Positions 40,075 through 50,176 of a stretch of 64,000 nt of DNA are shown in pieces (the first letter of the stretch is position 1; every line of letters begins with the position of its first letter). A model generated the notes under the pieces. That model had not been told where the DNA came from, made no database searches, and saw nothing but the letters and a program-made list of their open reading frames with translations. The position numbers and the translations under genes were made by a program. Location: NCBI GenBank assembly GCA_031261005.1, contig JAISKF010000036.1:1-64000 (forward strand). The letters are read 5' to 3'. This DNA is from Enterobacteriaceae bacterium. GTDB lineage: Bacteria; Pseudomonadota; Gammaproteobacteria; Enterobacterales; Enterobacteriaceae.

Positions 40075-40793
40075 TATTCAATCCTCTCAAACATCAAATC
40101 CCACACGCCATGCCCTAAACGTTGACCGCGCAGCTCAAACTTGGTGAGCGGGCGGGAATCAGGACGCGGCACATAAGTACCTTCAACAGAAAGATTACGA
40201 TACGCAGGGATCGCGCTCATCACCTCTAATATATGTTCGGCGTAATTTTCCCAATCGGTCGCTATATGGAAAACACCGCCGATTCTCAGCTTATTCAGCA
40301 CAGCCAACGCAAACGGCGTTTGTAACAAGCGGCGTTTATGATGGCGTGCTTTATGCCACGGATCAGGAAAAAACAGTTGAACCATATCCAGAGAAGCATC
40401 GGGAATCATTTTATCCAGCACTTCCACTGCATCGTGGCACATTACCCGCAAGTTCTCCACTCCGGCTTCATGAGCCGATGACAAACAAGCGCCGACACCG
40501 GGACTATGCACTTCAATACCAAGAAAATTCTGCTCTGGATTATCCTGCGCCATTTTTACCAGCGACATTCCCATACCAAAACCAATCTCCAGCGTTACTG
40601 GTGCAGTGCGGCCAAAAAGCGCAGGGAGATCCAGCTTCTCTTGCTGAAATTCGACCCCCATCACCTGCCAGTAATTATCAAGAGCAAACTGCTGCCCTTT
40701 GGTCAAACGCCCCTGACGGCGCACAAAGCTGCGAATACGGCGCATTGCGCGCCCGTCTTCATTAAATTCAGGAGAAATAACATCATTAATCAT
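40074..40793 (-). CDS. trmB: tRNA (guanine-N7-)-methyltransferase TrmB
   Basis: The 239-residue class I methyltransferase makes m7G46 in tRNA. The SAM motif [15 protein letters not shown] and the catalytic segment [16 protein letters not shown] are intact. It forms a unit with yggL and is divergent from mutY, as in E. coli. Confidence 0.97.
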   Translation of the reverse strand: MINDVISPEFNEDGRAMRRIRSFVRRQGRLTKGQQFALDNYWQVMGVEFQQEKLDLPALFGRTAPVTLEIGFGMGMSLVKMAQDNPEQNFLGIEVHSPGVGACLSSAHEAGVENLRVMCHDAVEVLDKMIPDASLDMVQLFFPDPWHKARHHKRRLLQTPFALAVLNKLRIGGVFHIATDWENYAEHILEVMSAIPAYRNLSVEGTYVPRPDSRPLTKFELRGQRLGHGVWDLMFERIE

Positions 40794-41107
40794 AGCGTTA
40801 ATTATAAAAGTCTAATTGATACCGTTGACGGTTAATTATGAATATACCCAATAGCTTTCAATTTGCAGACAGGCAGCAAACTTAAAAGACAACGGGGAAA
40901 AATTTAATGCGACATCATACCTTATATTGGTCGGATTCTTAATTGATTCCTTATCAACCAATGCTCGCAGGAACGTACTGCAAATCTCATATTTATAACC
41001 CAAATGTAGTAAAGATAACCTATTACGTTAAGTTACGGTTTACTCTGCCCGCCGTCTGTGCTGGAATCACGCCATATTTTTTATCTGCTCTGGAAGTATC
41101 TCTCTTT
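40794..41107. other. trmB-mutY divergent intergenic region
   Basis: About 314 bp with the second TATACCCAATAG-type repeat (40853-40885). A long open frame precedes mutY in phase, but its sequence is not similar to MutY and I treat it as untranslated leader. Promoters for both genes must be here. Confidence 0.5.
40853..40885 (+). repeat. Second short dispersed repeat (TATACCCAATAG family), copy 2
   Basis: The segment TATACCCAATAGCTTTCAAT plus TTGCAGACAGGCAGCAA matches the general enterobacterial TATACCC...TTGCAGG..GCGGCAA intergenic repeat and the copy at 28432. Confidence 0.6.
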
Positions 41108-42163
41108 ATGTTGCAAGCAAAGCCATTTGCACAAGCTGTTTTGGGTTGGTATCAACAATACGGCAGAAAAACGCTTCCGTGGCAGATTGAAAAAACACCT
41201 TATCATGTGTGGTTGTCAGAAGTGATGCTGCAACAAACGCAAGTCGCTACAGTTATCCCCTATTTCCAGCGTTTTATCGCTAAATTCCCTGATATTAATG
41301 CACTTGCTGCTGCGCCGACTGACGAAGTTTTGCATCTGTGGACAGGGTTGGGTTATTACGCCAGAGCGCGTAATTTGCATAAAGCTGCCAAAATCATTGC
41401 TCAGGAGCATGGCGGAGTCTTTCCTGATGATTTTCAAACGGTAAATGATTTACCCGGGATCGGTCGATCGACTGCCGGAGCGATCCTTTCGCTGTCTTTA
41501 AATCAGCATTTCCCCATTCTTGATGGCAACGTTAAGCGCGTGATCGCCCGTTGTTATGCCGTTGAGGGTTGGGCTGGAAAAAAAGAAGTGGAGAAGCGCT
41601 TATGGGACATCAGCACCGACGTTACGCCAGCGAAAGGTGTCGCACAATTTAATCAGGCAATGATGGATTTAGGTGCGCTGGTTTGCACGCGCTCGAAACC
41701 AAAATGTGAGCTTTGCCCGCTAAATAACGGCTGTATCGCCTATGCCAATCAAAGCTGGGCAAACTATCCTGCCAAGAAACCTAAATTGAAGATCCCTGAA
41801 AAAAGTGCATGGTTTCTGTTATTGAAAAACAGTGATAAAGTCTGGCTGGAACAACGGCCAAGCGTTGGATTGTGGGGTGGTCTATACTGTTTTCCACAGT
41901 TTAGCGATGAATCATCAATGGCTCGATGGCTGGAACAGCGCGGTATGTCTGCCGATGATTTGCAGCAGCAAACCGCATTTCGCCACACTTTCAGCCATTT
42001 CCATCTTGATATTATTCCAATGCTGTTAGATACCAAATCGTCAGAAACCAAGCCAGACACGCACTGTTTAGATGAAAGCAACGGCATTTGGTATAACTTA
42101 CGACAACCGCCAGCAGTCGGTTTGGCAACACCGGTTGAACGATTAATTAACCAACTAAAGTAA
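41108..42163 (+). CDS. mutY: Adenine DNA glycosylase MutY
   Basis: The 351-residue enzyme removes adenine mispaired with 8-oxoguanine. Visible are the catalytic Glu in EVMLQQTQV, the helix-hairpin-helix [16 protein letters not shown] with ILDGNVKRV, and the [4Fe-4S] cysteines in [19 protein letters not shown]-terminal NUDIX-like domain for 8-oxoG recognition follows. The start at MLQAKPFAQ is set by homology. It leads a mutY-yggX-mltC cluster. Confidence 0.97.
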   Translation: MLQAKPFAQAVLGWYQQYGRKTLPWQIEKTPYHVWLSEVMLQQTQVATVIPYFQRFIAKFPDINALAAAPTDEVLHLWTGLGYYARARNLHKAAKIIAQEHGGVFPDDFQTVNDLPGIGRSTAGAILSLSLNQHFPILDGNVKRVIARCYAVEGWAGKKEVEKRLWDISTDVTPAKGVAQFNQAMMDLGALVCTRSKPKCELCPLNNGCIAYANQSWANYPAKKPKLKIPEKSAWFLLLKNSDKVWLEQRPSVGLWGGLYCFPQFSDESSMARWLEQRGMSADDLQQQTAFRHTFSHFHLDIIPMLLDTKSSETKPDTHCLDESNGIWYNLRQPPAVGLATPVERLINQLK

Positions 42164-42197
42164 TTACGCGTTTAAAAAACGAACACGAGGATTAAGC

Positions 42198-42470
42198 ATG
42201 AGCAGAACGATTTTCTGTACTTACCTGCAAAAAGAAGCCGACGGGCAAGACTTCCAGCTTTATCCCGGTGAATTAGGTAAACGTATTTTCAACGAGATTT
42301 CTAAAGAAGCATGGGCACTGTGGATGACTAAGCAGACGATGCTTATTAATGAGAAAAAGTTAAATATGATGACACCAGAACATCGTCAACTACTTGAAAA
42401 AGAAATGGTTAACTTTCTGTTTGAGGGTAAAGATGTTCAAATCGACGGATATACTCCGCCAGAAAAATGA
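42198..42470 (+). CDS. yggX: Oxidative damage protection protein YggX
   Basis: This 90-residue iron-trafficking protein begins with the conserved [20 protein letters not shown]. It protects Fe-S clusters against oxidative damage. It lies 34 bp after mutY, as in E. coli. Confidence 0.97.
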   Translation: MSRTIFCTYLQKEADGQDFQLYPGELGKRIFNEISKEAWALWMTKQTMLINEKKLNMMTPEHRQLLEKEMVNFLFEGKDVQIDGYTPPEK

Positions 42471-42524
42471 TTTTATTATGTTATTTCCCACGCTTTTAGA
42501 TAATTAAATTACGCGATCAGAACA

Positions 42525-43610
42525 ATGCCAATGAATTACAAAAAAATCTGTGCGTTATTGCTGGCAACGCCGCTGCTGTTCTCCTGCGGCGGTAACAAAT
42601 CCGATGTTGATAATGATCTCTATATTAAAGACACCAATGCGTTCGATATTTTGATGGGGCAATTTGCTCACGATGTCGAGAATATTTGGGGTCGCAGCGA
42701 AGTGCTGATCGCAGGTCCGAAAGACTACGTTAAATATACTGATCAATATCGTACCCGCAGCCACATTAACTTTGATGACGGTGTGATCACCGTTGAAACG
42801 CTTTCGCCAACTGATCCGCAAAATAGCTTACGTCAGGCGATTATTGCGACTTTGCTAATGGGAGAAGATCCGCAAACCACTGATCTTTATTCTGATGTTA
42901 ACGATATTCAAATCAGCAAAGAGCCATTCCTGTTCGGGCAAGTGGTGGATCAAGAGGGTAATGCTATCCGCTGGCAGTGGCGCGCCACACAATTTGCTGA
43001 TTATCTGCTGCAAAACAAACTGAAAAAACGCACAGAGGGATTTCGCGTCATTTGGTCGGTTGATATTCCGCTGGTCGCCAACCATCTGGATAAACGCGCT
43101 CACAAATATCTGCCGTATGTCCGTAAAGCCGCTCGCAAATATAAAGTTGATGAAACGCTGATTCTGGCGATCATGCAGACAGAATCCAGCTTCAACCCTT
43201 ATGCTGTCAGCCACTCTGATGCGCTTGGTTTAATGCAAGTCGTACAGCATTCCGCAGGTAAAGATGTATTTAAAGCTCAGGGTAAATCAGGGCAACCAAG
43301 CCGTAATTATCTGTTTGATCCAGAAAGTAATATTGATACCGGCACGGCATATTTAGCCATTTTGCAGAATACTTATCTCGGCACGATCAGCAACCCAACC
43401 TCACGCCGTTACGCCGTGATCACCGCTTATAACGGCGGTGCAGGCAGCGTATTAAAAGTATTCTCGAATGATCGCAATCAGGCACCAAATGTCATTAACC
43501 GCCTGTCACCGGGTGAAGTCTACCAGACGCTAACCACCAAACACCCATCGGCGGAATCACGTAATTATTTGTATAAAGTGAATACTGCACAGAAGAACTA
43601 TCGGCGCTGA
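42525..43610 (+). CDS. mltC: Membrane-bound lytic murein transglycosylase C
   Basis: The 361-residue outer-membrane lipoprotein has lipobox LLFSC, an MltC-type N-terminal domain and a SLT domain. The catalytic Glu is in [13 protein letters not shown], followed by ALGLMQV and the AYNGGAG motif. It cleaves peptidoglycan glycan chains, giving 1,6-anhydro ends. Neighbours are as in E. coli. Confidence 0.96.
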   Translation: MPMNYKKICALLLATPLLFSCGGNKSDVDNDLYIKDTNAFDILMGQFAHDVENIWGRSEVLIAGPKDYVKYTDQYRTRSHINFDDGVITVETLSPTDPQNSLRQAIIATLLMGEDPQTTDLYSDVNDIQISKEPFLFGQVVDQEGNAIRWQWRATQFADYLLQNKLKKRTEGFRVIWSVDIPLVANHLDKRAHKYLPYVRKAARKYKVDETLILAIMQTESSFNPYAVSHSDALGLMQVVQHSAGKDVFKAQGKSGQPSRNYLFDPESNIDTGTAYLAILQNTYLGTISNPTSRRYAVITAYNGGAGSVLKVFSNDRNQAPNVINRLSPGEVYQTLTTKHPSAESRNYLYKVNTAQKNYRR

Positions 43611-43649
43611 AATCAATATTCAGGTCACTGTCAGTAATATCGTAGTAGG

Positions 43650-43744
43650 ATTTTTGCGGAGGGGCGGCAATCTGCCGCCCGTTAAACCACCGAGAAATCA
43701 ACGAGCGACAAATTATTCTTTTTCTTATCTAAATATGAAGTTAA
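43650..43744 (+). repeat. Dispersed element, partial copy behind mltC
   Basis: One perfect core (43660-43681), a degenerate second one, and a right end (TTCTTATCTAAATATGAAGT) remain. The left end is lost. Confidence 0.75.
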
Positions 43745-43867
43745 ATAGCCTGGATTAAATCCCCTGTTTTTTTGACATGATGGCTAACTTTTTGCTCAAA
43801 TACTGAAACGTTTTTCCTCCACATCTTATGCTCGTCATAAATTTGCCCGCTAACGGAGTAATACCCG

Positions 43868-45298
43868 ATGCCTTATCCGCCATTACTAAAACGACTTTCG
43901 CTATTATTTTGCTTGCTATTCGGGTTGCTGACGCCTGTCGCTAGTTTTGCCGCGGAAATCGATGGTTCAACACTCAGTCTGGCATGGGGAATTCCGTTTG
44001 TTGGCATTTTGCTTTCTATCGCCCTTTGCCCGCTGCTGATCCCAAGTATCTGGCATCATCATTTCGGTAAGATTACTGCGCTTTGGTCGCTGTTATTTCT
44101 GATCCCATTCACTGTCAGTTTTGGCATGAATACCAGTGTCGGGCTGGTTGCTCACGCCATTCTTGCGGAATATATTCCGTTTATCATTCTACTGCTGGCG
44201 TTGTTTACTGTTTCCGGCGGCATTCTGGTTAAAGGAAATCTGCATGGTTCACCGAAACTGAATACCGGTCTGCTGGCTCTCGGCGTGATTTTAGCGTCAC
44301 TGATGGGAACGACCGGCGCAGCGATGTTGATGATCCGCCCGTTAATTCGTGCCAATGACAATCGTAAACATCGTGTTCACACTATTATTTTCTTTATCTT
44401 TTTGATTGCTAATATCGGCGGTGGGCTGACGCCTCTGGGCGATCCTCCGCTGTTTATCGGCTTCTTAAAAGGCGTGAATTTCTTCTGGACTGTGCATCAT
44501 ATGTTCCTGCCGGTGCTGATCAGTTCCATTATCCTGCTGGGGCTGTTTTATCTGGTCGATAGCTATTACTACAAGCGAGAAGATGAAATAAAACCACGCG
44601 ATCCGACACCAGATTCCAAACTGCATATCTACGGTAAATTCAACTTTATTCTGCTGATCGGCGTGATCGGCAGCGTGCTGCTATCCGGAATTTGGCAGCC
44701 GAATATCGAGATTAACGTGTCAGGTGTGCATATTGCACTGCAAAATATCAGCCGCGATATTCTGCTGCTGATTATCACCGCGCTATCGATGAAGCTCACC
44801 GCCAAACAAGTGCGTTCCGTTAACCAGTTTAGCTGGGAGCCAATTTTAGAAGTCGGCAAACTGTTCGCTGGGATCTTTATCACCATCGGACCTGTACTGG
44901 CGATCTTACGCGCTGGTCAAGACGGACAGATGGCGGGTTTAGTATCGATAGTGACAAATCCGCAAGGCGAACCGATCAACGCCATGTACTTCTGGTTGTC
45001 CGGCGCACTGTCCGGCTTTCTGGATAACGCCCCAACCTATCTGGTATTCTTCAACCTCGCCGCTGGCGACGCTGCAACGCTGATGGGTCCATTACAGCAA
45101 ACTCTACTGGCAATCTCGATGGGTTCTGTATTTATGGGCGCACTAACCTACATCGGTAACGCACCAAACTTTATGGTAAAAAGCATCGCCAGCCAAAGCG
45201 GTATCGAAATGCCGAGTTTCTTCGGTTATATGAAATGGTCATTTGGGATTTTAATTCCGCTGTTTTTAATTTTGACCGGAATTTTCTTTTTGGTTTAG
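43868..45298 (+). CDS. Sodium:proton antiporter, NhaD/CitMHS-type
   Basis: The product has 476 residues with an N-terminal signal-like segment and about twelve membrane helices. Conserved membrane-loop motifs include MGTTGAAMLMIRP, GGGLTPLGDPPLFIG and SGFLDNAPTYLVF, as in NhaD-like antiporters of the ion transporter superfamily. These exchange cytoplasmic Na+ for H+; substrate cannot be told for certain. It occupies the position held by nupG behind mltC in E. coli. Confidence 0.82.
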   Translation: MPYPPLLKRLSLLFCLLFGLLTPVASFAAEIDGSTLSLAWGIPFVGILLSIALCPLLIPSIWHHHFGKITALWSLLFLIPFTVSFGMNTSVGLVAHAILAEYIPFIILLLALFTVSGGILVKGNLHGSPKLNTGLLALGVILASLMGTTGAAMLMIRPLIRANDNRKHRVHTIIFFIFLIANIGGGLTPLGDPPLFIGFLKGVNFFWTVHHMFLPVLISSIILLGLFYLVDSYYYKREDEIKPRDPTPDSKLHIYGKFNFILLIGVIGSVLLSGIWQPNIEINVSGVHIALQNISRDILLLIITALSMKLTAKQVRSVNQFSWEPILEVGKLFAGIFITIGPVLAILRAGQDGQMAGLVSIVTNPQGEPINAMYFWLSGALSGFLDNAPTYLVFFNLAAGDAATLMGPLQQTLLAISMGSVFMGALTYIGNAPNFMVKSIASQSGIEMPSFFGYMKWSFGILIPLFLILTGIFFLV

Positions 45299-45311
45299 GC
45301 TAAATAGCTAA

Positions 45312-45347
45312 AAATAGAAACCTTTGCTTTGATGAGGGTTTCTATTT
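45312..45347 (+). terminator. Intrinsic terminator of the antiporter gene
   Basis: The stem AAATAGAAACC/GGTTTCTATTT has a 14-base loop and lies 14 bp after the stop codon. Confidence 0.75.
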
Positions 45348-45522
45348 ACCTTAATAAAAAATGGTTTAATTTAAGGAATAAAATCAAGCAAATATTTATC
45401 CATCAGATAACTAGCGTATTACATTTAAATTTGTTGGTGGCAATGCTGAAGTTCTTAAATTACAGCTTATATAAAGCTAAAGATCAGATCGATGTAAGGT
45501 AAGTCTCTGTCATTTGATTTGC

Positions 45523-45596
45523 TGGAGCGGGTGAAGAGAATCGAACTCTCGTATAGAGCTTGGGAAGCTCTCGTTCTGCCATTGAACTACACCCGC
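45523..45596 (-). tRNA. glyU: tRNA-Gly (anticodon CCC)
   Basis: A 74-nt gene on the minus strand with acceptor GCGGGTG, D-arm TAGTTCAATGGCAGAACG, anticodon arm AGAGC-TTCCCAA-GCTCT, T-arm GTTCGAT and encoded CCA. It is nearly identical to E. coli glyU. That locus is also a known integration site for islands in enterobacteria; none is seen here. Confidence 0.96.
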
Positions 45597-45678
45597 TGGG
45601 GATTTGGTACTCGAAAGAAATAGCCGCAAGATTATAAACCTCAATTCAATACAGAGAAAAGCGATATTTATTCCTTAC

Positions 45679-45890
45679 TTAATCTAAACTTCGGATAAGA
45701 AGTTATATTTTTACAATAAATTTCAAATGATTATATGATTTTGTGTAGGAGCGGTAATCTGCCGTCCGCCAAACCACGGTGAAATCAACTAGCGGCAGAT
45801 TGCCGCCACTACGAATTAGTGTTTATTATCAATATATTAATCTATTGTTTTTACTATATTCTTATCCAAATCTGACGTTCGCTTATGTTC
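45679..45890 (+). repeat. Dispersed element, full-length copy before dps
   Basis: This copy of about 210 bp has the left end TTAATCTAAACTTCGGATAA, two cores with the CCAAACCACGGTGAAATCAA centre, the long right arm (TTTATTATCAATATATTAAT) and right end TTCTTATCCAAATCTGACGT. It lies between the tRNA-Gly and the dps terminator. Confidence 0.9.
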
Positions 45891-45912
45891 CCTATTTGCT
45901 CTCAAACCAAAC

Positions 45913-45949
45913 AAAAAAAGCCTCTTTAACATTGCTGCCAGAGAGGCTT
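45913..45949 (-). terminator. Intrinsic terminator of dps
   Basis: On the minus strand AAGCCTCT pairs with AGAGGCTT around a 16-base loop and is followed by a T tract. Confidence 0.88.
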
Positions 45950-45977
45950 GGAAAACTTAGGTCTTAATGAAACGAAC

Positions 45978-46481
45978 TTATGCCAGATGCGCTTCGATAA
46001 ACCAGACGAATTTATCCAGATCGCGCGATGCCGCTGTAAGCATATCAGCAACATCGTCATCTTCCGCATCAGCAATAGCGTGACGCAGCTCGTTTGCCAC
46101 AACAGCATAGCGATCTGCCAGTTCTTTCAGGTGATCTTCGATGCTGTAAATATTGGTTGGATACGGTTTCAGGGTGGTTTCCGCTTCCACCGCTTGCAGT
46201 GTACCTAAAGCCGTTCCGCCGAACTGAACAACGCGCTCAGCGAAAGTATCTTGATGAGCCAGCAGTACATCACGGAAACCGTCGATCATTTCGTGGGCGC
46301 TGATAAAGGTCGCACCTTTCATATTCCAGTGAGCTTGTTTTGTCACCAAAGCCAAATCGGCTAATTGAGCAACCATGTGGTTTAATGTTTTGATCGACGA
46401 TAATTTAACGCTTTCTTTCACATCGATACGGGTAAAACCTAATTTAGATTGTTTTGCTTTTATCGCTTTAACTGTACTCAT
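45978..46481 (-). CDS. dps: DNA protection during starvation protein Dps
   Basis: The 167-residue ferritin-like protein has the same length as E. coli Dps and its ferroxidase motif ([21 protein letters not shown], with catalytic His and acidic residues). It oxidises and stores iron using peroxide and coats DNA in stationary phase. The start at 46481 is set by GAGGA eight bases upstream; nine further codons are open. The lysine-rich N-terminus needed for DNA binding is present. Confidence 0.97.
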   Translation of the reverse strand: MSTVKAIKAKQSKLGFTRIDVKESVKLSSIKTLNHMVAQLADLALVTKQAHWNMKGATFISAHEMIDGFRDVLLAHQDTFAERVVQFGGTALGTLQAVEAETTLKPYPTNIYSIEDHLKELADRYAVVANELRHAIADAEDDDVADMLTAASRDLDKFVWFIEAHLA

Positions 46482-46707
46482 AATCCAATCCTCATTGCTG
46501 TTGAACATGACATCGCTTCAAATATGAGCTAAGTATAGCACTCGCTCCAAATAACACTGATAGTATAAATCTATCATATAGATAGCCATTCATAGCTAGA
46601 GTAAAGCAAAATCCATTTTATTGCTGTTACAATGATTTTTATAGAACTTTTTTAACACATTTTTTCAACATTAATGGCGATTTTACAGCACAAATATTAG
46701 ACAAGCA

Positions 46708-46747
46708 TAAAAAAGCCTTCATCAGTAATAAAGACTGATAAAGGCTT
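46708..46747 (-). terminator. Intrinsic terminator of prfB
   Basis: The minus-strand stem AAGCCTTTATCAGT/ACTGATGAAGGCTT has one mismatch and a seven-base loop, and ends in TTTTTT. Confidence 0.88.
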
Positions 46748-46784
46748 GTGTCTTGAACGTTACTTATGCGTATTGATAAAACGC

Positions 46785-47883
46785 TTATAAACCTGCTTTC
46801 AGACTTGCTTCGATAAATTTATCGAGATCGCCGTCTAATACCGCTTGCGTATTGCGCGTTTCTACACCGGTACGCAGATCTTTAATGCGCGAATCGTCCA
46901 GCACGTAAGAACGAATCTGACTGCCCCAGCCAATATCGGATTTGCTCTCTTCCATCACTTGTTTATCAGCATTTTTCTTCTGTAATTCATATTCATACAG
47001 TTTTGCTTTCAACTGACGCATCGCCTGATCTTTATTTTTATGCTGTGAACGATCGTTCTGGCACTGCACCACAATATTGGTTGGCAGGTGAGTAATACGT
47101 ACCGCAGACTCTGTTTTATTAACGTGCTGACCGCCCGCACCGGAAGCGCGGTAAACGTCGATACGCAAATCGGCTGGATTGATGTCAATATCAATATCAT
47201 CATCAACTTCAGGATAAACGAAAGCAGAGCTAAACGAGGTATGACGGCGACCGCCGGAGTCAAACGGGCTTTTACGCACTAAGCGATGCACGCCGGTTTC
47301 AGTGCGGAGCCAGCCGTAAGCATAATCGCCAATTACTTTGATAGTAGCGGATTTCGTACCGGCGACATCACCGTCTGATTCTTCAATCATTTCAGTTTTA
47401 AAGCCTTTGGCTTCTGCCCAGCGCAAATACATACGCACCAGCATACTCGCCCAATCCTGTGCTTCAGTGCCGCCGGAACCGGCTTGAATATCGATATAAC
47501 AATCAGCGCTGTCATATTCGCCGGAGAACATACGGCGGAATTCCAACTGAGCTAATTTAGCTTCCAGTTGATTCACTTCAGTGACGGTTTCATTGAAAGT
47601 ATCTTCATCATCTTCTTCAACCGCCAATTCCAGCAAGCCGTTAACATCATCAACACCCTGCTCAATCTGATCGATTGTATCTACGATGGCTTCAAGTGAA
47701 GAACGTTCTTTCCCTAACGCCTGAGCGCGTTCTGGCTCATTCCAGACATCAGGTTGTTCTAGTTCTGCATTAACTTCTTCTAAGCGCTCTTTTCTGGCAT
47801 CATAGTCAAAGATACCCCCTCAGAACCGCTGTTCTTTCAGATAGATCCTGAATCTGGTTTCTTACCGGATTAATTTCAAACAT
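46785..47883 (-). CDS. prfB: Peptide chain release factor 2 with programmed +1 frameshift
   Basis: RF2 releases peptides at UGA and UAA. Translation starts at 47883 ([20 protein letters not shown]), reads 25 codons to an in-frame UGA (47808-47806) and shifts +1 at CUU-UGA-C; the second frame gives 340 more residues, 365 in all, as in E. coli. The internal Shine-Dalgarno AGGGGGT precedes the slip codon. The anticodon-like tripeptide SPF and the GGQ motif (residues 250-252) are intact; residue 246 is Ala, as in most bacteria, not Thr as in E. coli K-12. The lysS gene, usually directly downstream, is missing. Confidence 0.97.
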
Positions 47884-48190
47884 GATATGCAATTACCGTT
47901 ATGTCGTTGTTGTATGAAAAATTGTATGAAAGTTGGATAAATTTTCGTTGATAGGAATTTTATAGGTAGCAATTCTAACGAATTCAGGCGATAACAGATA
48001 CCAAAATATCTGCTGCCCGCCGATTTCACCGTTATTGAACAGGAGACAGAATGTTACCCGACAAAAATGACATAGTTATTTGAAACTTATTGTAAAAAAT
48101 ACAATTTCTTATCCGAAGATCTGGTTAATAAAATAATGTTGAATAGCTAAAAATAAAAATCATTAAAATGTTTTTCTACCCTGCTTTTAT
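47884..48190. other. Region upstream of prfB
   Basis: About 300 bp containing the prfB promoter region and a decayed repeat copy. No recJ gene, the usual upstream neighbour, is present. Confidence 0.5.
48010..48128 (-). repeat. Dispersed element, decayed reversed copy
   Basis: Read on the minus strand, a left end (TTAACCAGATCTTCGGATAA), AT arm and the CGGTGAAATCGG centre are visible; the cores are degenerate (for example TGTCGGGTAACATTCTGTCT). Confidence 0.65.
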
Positions 48191-48319
48191 CTATAGTTCT
48201 GGTGCAGTCACATCATATTCAAATGCTTCTGGTTCATCATTATTTAGACAAGATATAAATATTAGAACATCAACAAAGCAGCTTATTAAGCTCCCCGTAA
48301 AAAACAAAAACCACCTCAA
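48191..48319 (-). CDS. Possible small membrane protein (42 aa)
   Basis: A TTG-initiated frame encodes a hydrophobic stretch (WFLFFTGSLISCFVDVLIF) followed by an acidic tail (NNDEPEAFEYDVTAPEL). The pattern looks protein-like, but the start lies inside the terminator hairpin of the upstream transporter gene, there is no clear ribosome-binding site, and I do not recognise it. It may be a remnant of a longer gene. Confidence 0.25.
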   Translation of the reverse strand: MRWFLFFTGSLISCFVDVLIFISCLNNDEPEAFEYDVTAPEL

Positions 48320-48333
48320 ATGAGATGGTTTTT
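48304..48333 (-). terminator. Intrinsic terminator of the MHS transporter gene
   Basis: The minus-strand stem AAAAACCATCTC/GAGGTGGTTTTT has one G-T pair and a short ATTT loop, ending in a T tract. Confidence 0.85.
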
Positions 48334-48352
48334 ATCGTAACAACAAGAGTTA

Positions 48353-49711
48353 TTAATCAGCAATAATTGCTTTACCTGTTGTGCTTCTAATTGCTTTTTC
48401 TTTTGCTTGCCAGCCTTTATAAGAAATCGGCAAGAATGAGACCGCGATCGCCAGCAGGGATACAACTCCGACATAATACGCAGGTGCCATCGCGCTATGC
48501 TGTAACCATGCGCCGGTGATCATTGGTGTTAATCCACCGAAGATGGCATAAGCCAGATTGTAGGCAAATGACAAGCCGGTAAAGCGAATCGCTGGCGGGA
48601 AAGCGCGCGTACTGATAATCGGCAATGTTGCACAAGCACCAGCAAATAAGCCCATTAAACCATAGTTAAACATCAACTCGCCACCGCTGATTTCCGGGCT
48701 GAGTGTACTGTAAAAATAGTATGCCGCAATCGCCAAACCACCCCATGCAGCAGTCATATAAACGCGCGCGTCCACTTTATCGCTAATCCAGCCCCACATC
48801 ACACACCCTAACGATAGCATGGCAGTAGCAACGCAGTTAGCTTCCAGTGAGATAGTACGGTCGATGTGATACATCTTTTCCAAAACGATTGTTGGCGTCA
48901 TTAGAATTGTAACGACTATCGCGGTAGACAGAGACCAAGTCAGAATCGCCGTGATAATAGTCGCTTCTTTATGACTGCGGATAACAGTTTTAATCGGCAG
49001 TTCTTGTGCTAATGCTTTTTTCTCAGCCATTTCTTTGAAAATCGGCGTTTCTTGCAAGAATTTACGCAGATACACCGAAATAAACCCAAATACACCGCCA
49101 AGAATAAATGGAATACGCCACGCGAATTCATTAATTTCCGCGATGCTGTAACTGCGCTGTACACAAATTGCCACAATAGAACCCAGCAGGATACCGCCGG
49201 TAATACCGGAAGTCAGCGTACCAACCCCCAAACCATAACGCTGTTCAGGAGTATGTTCTGCGATAAACACCCAAGCGCCCGGCATTTCACCGCCGATAGC
49301 TGCACCTTGCAGGATACGCATTAACAGCAGCAGAACCGGAGCCATAACACCCAGTGTTTCATAAGTTGGCAGCAGACCAATAACCATCGTTGGCAATGCC
49401 ATTAAGAAAATACTCAGGGTGAACATACGTTTACGACCGATAATATCGCCGTAATGCGCCATTATTACGCCGCCGATCGGTCTGGCGAGATAACCCGCAG
49501 CAAAAATACCCAGCGTTTTCATCTGAGCAATAAATTCATTATCACCAGGGAAGAACAATTGCGTTAACGTTCCGGTGAAGAAAACAAAGATAACAAAATC
49601 ATAAAACTCTAACGTACCGCCAAGCGACGATAATCCCAGAGTTTTATAATCACTTTTATTTAACGGTCGCGCTTTTGGCTGACCGGTGATTACAGATGAA
49701 GATGCTGTCAT
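48353..49711 (-). CDS. MFS transporter, metabolite:H+ symporter (MHS) family
   Basis: The 452-residue protein has twelve membrane helices. It shows MHS-type motifs: GGTLEFYDFVIF in helix 1, ARPIGGVIMAHYGDIIGRKR in the loop between helices 2 and 3, and RILQGAAIGGEMPGAWVFIAEH in helix 4. MHS proteins (ProP, KgtP, ShiA, CitA) take up carboxylates or osmolytes with protons; the substrate here is unknown. It lies next to a GntP-type permease, but no catabolic gene is nearby. Confidence 0.88.
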   Translation of the reverse strand: MTASSSVITGQPKARPLNKSDYKTLGLSSLGGTLEFYDFVIFVFFTGTLTQLFFPGDNEFIAQMKTLGIFAAGYLARPIGGVIMAHYGDIIGRKRMFTLSIFLMALPTMVIGLLPTYETLGVMAPVLLLLMRILQGAAIGGEMPGAWVFIAEHTPEQRYGLGVGTLTSGITGGILLGSIVAICVQRSYSIAEINEFAWRIPFILGGVFGFISVYLRKFLQETPIFKEMAEKKALAQELPIKTVIRSHKEATIITAILTWSLSTAIVVTILMTPTIVLEKMYHIDRTISLEANCVATAMLSLGCVMWGWISDKVDARVYMTAAWGGLAIAAYYFYSTLSPEISGGELMFNYGLMGLFAGACATLPIISTRAFPPAIRFTGLSFAYNLAYAIFGGLTPMITGAWLQHSAMAPAYYVGVVSLLAIAVSFLPISYKGWQAKEKAIRSTTGKAIIAD

Positions 49712-50176
49712 TTACTAAGAACCTGCTATTAAATTTATTGTGTTACGAGATATTTACTGAAAAATAAATCATAGGTTACAAGAAATAACCAATAATTACG
49801 CAATCGATAATTAGCAATATATGAATTTGAAATAGGTACAACGTTCAGAATTAATCTGTCGATGAAATCATTCAATCCATTGAACTGTGATTAGCACTGC
49901 GTAGCTAAGGTGAATGGTTATTGGTCGGCATTATAGTATTTAATTCGGCATACTGTAAACAGAATAACCAAACATAGGTTTATTTGCATTGTTATTACCT
50001 AGTTTTACAAAATATTTAACTAAATAAATCGTATTTAAGAATAATTCGTAACGTTAATATTCAGGCATACCAAATTAGTGTCTTAGATCAAAAGAATTAT
50101 TAGTGTTGGTTTATTTTATATTTACCCTGCCATGTAAATAACCTAAATGACAGATAAAAATAATTTTTATAACTAA
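49712..50176. other. Intergenic region between two transporter genes
   Basis: About 465 AT-rich base pairs. I see a possible remnant of a repeat left end near 50140-50163 (TAACCTAAATGACAGATAAA) and no credible gene. The MHS gene promoter must be in the upper part. Confidence 0.45.

Larger units (their letters stand above)
45348..45977. other. Intergenic region with tRNA-Gly, repeat and terminator
   Basis: Apart from tRNA-Gly(CCC), one complete dispersed element and the dps terminator, the roughly 170 bp at 45350-45520 show no gene I can support. Confidence 0.6.

Noticed and set aside
40943-41107. In-frame 55-codon extension upstream of mutY
   Set aside because: The residues do not resemble MutY, homology starts at MLQAKPF, and a ribosome-binding site precedes that ATG.
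47636-47883. Apparent frameshift and late start in prfB
   Set aside because: The UGA at codon 26 after an AGGGGGT-CUU context is the known programmed +1 frameshift, not a pseudogene.
48168-48323. 51-codon plus-strand frame in the prfB-MHS gap
   Set aside because: It runs through a repeat flank and a terminator, has no ribosome-binding site, and its Ser/Asn-rich translation is not protein-like; the opposite strand has a better candidate.
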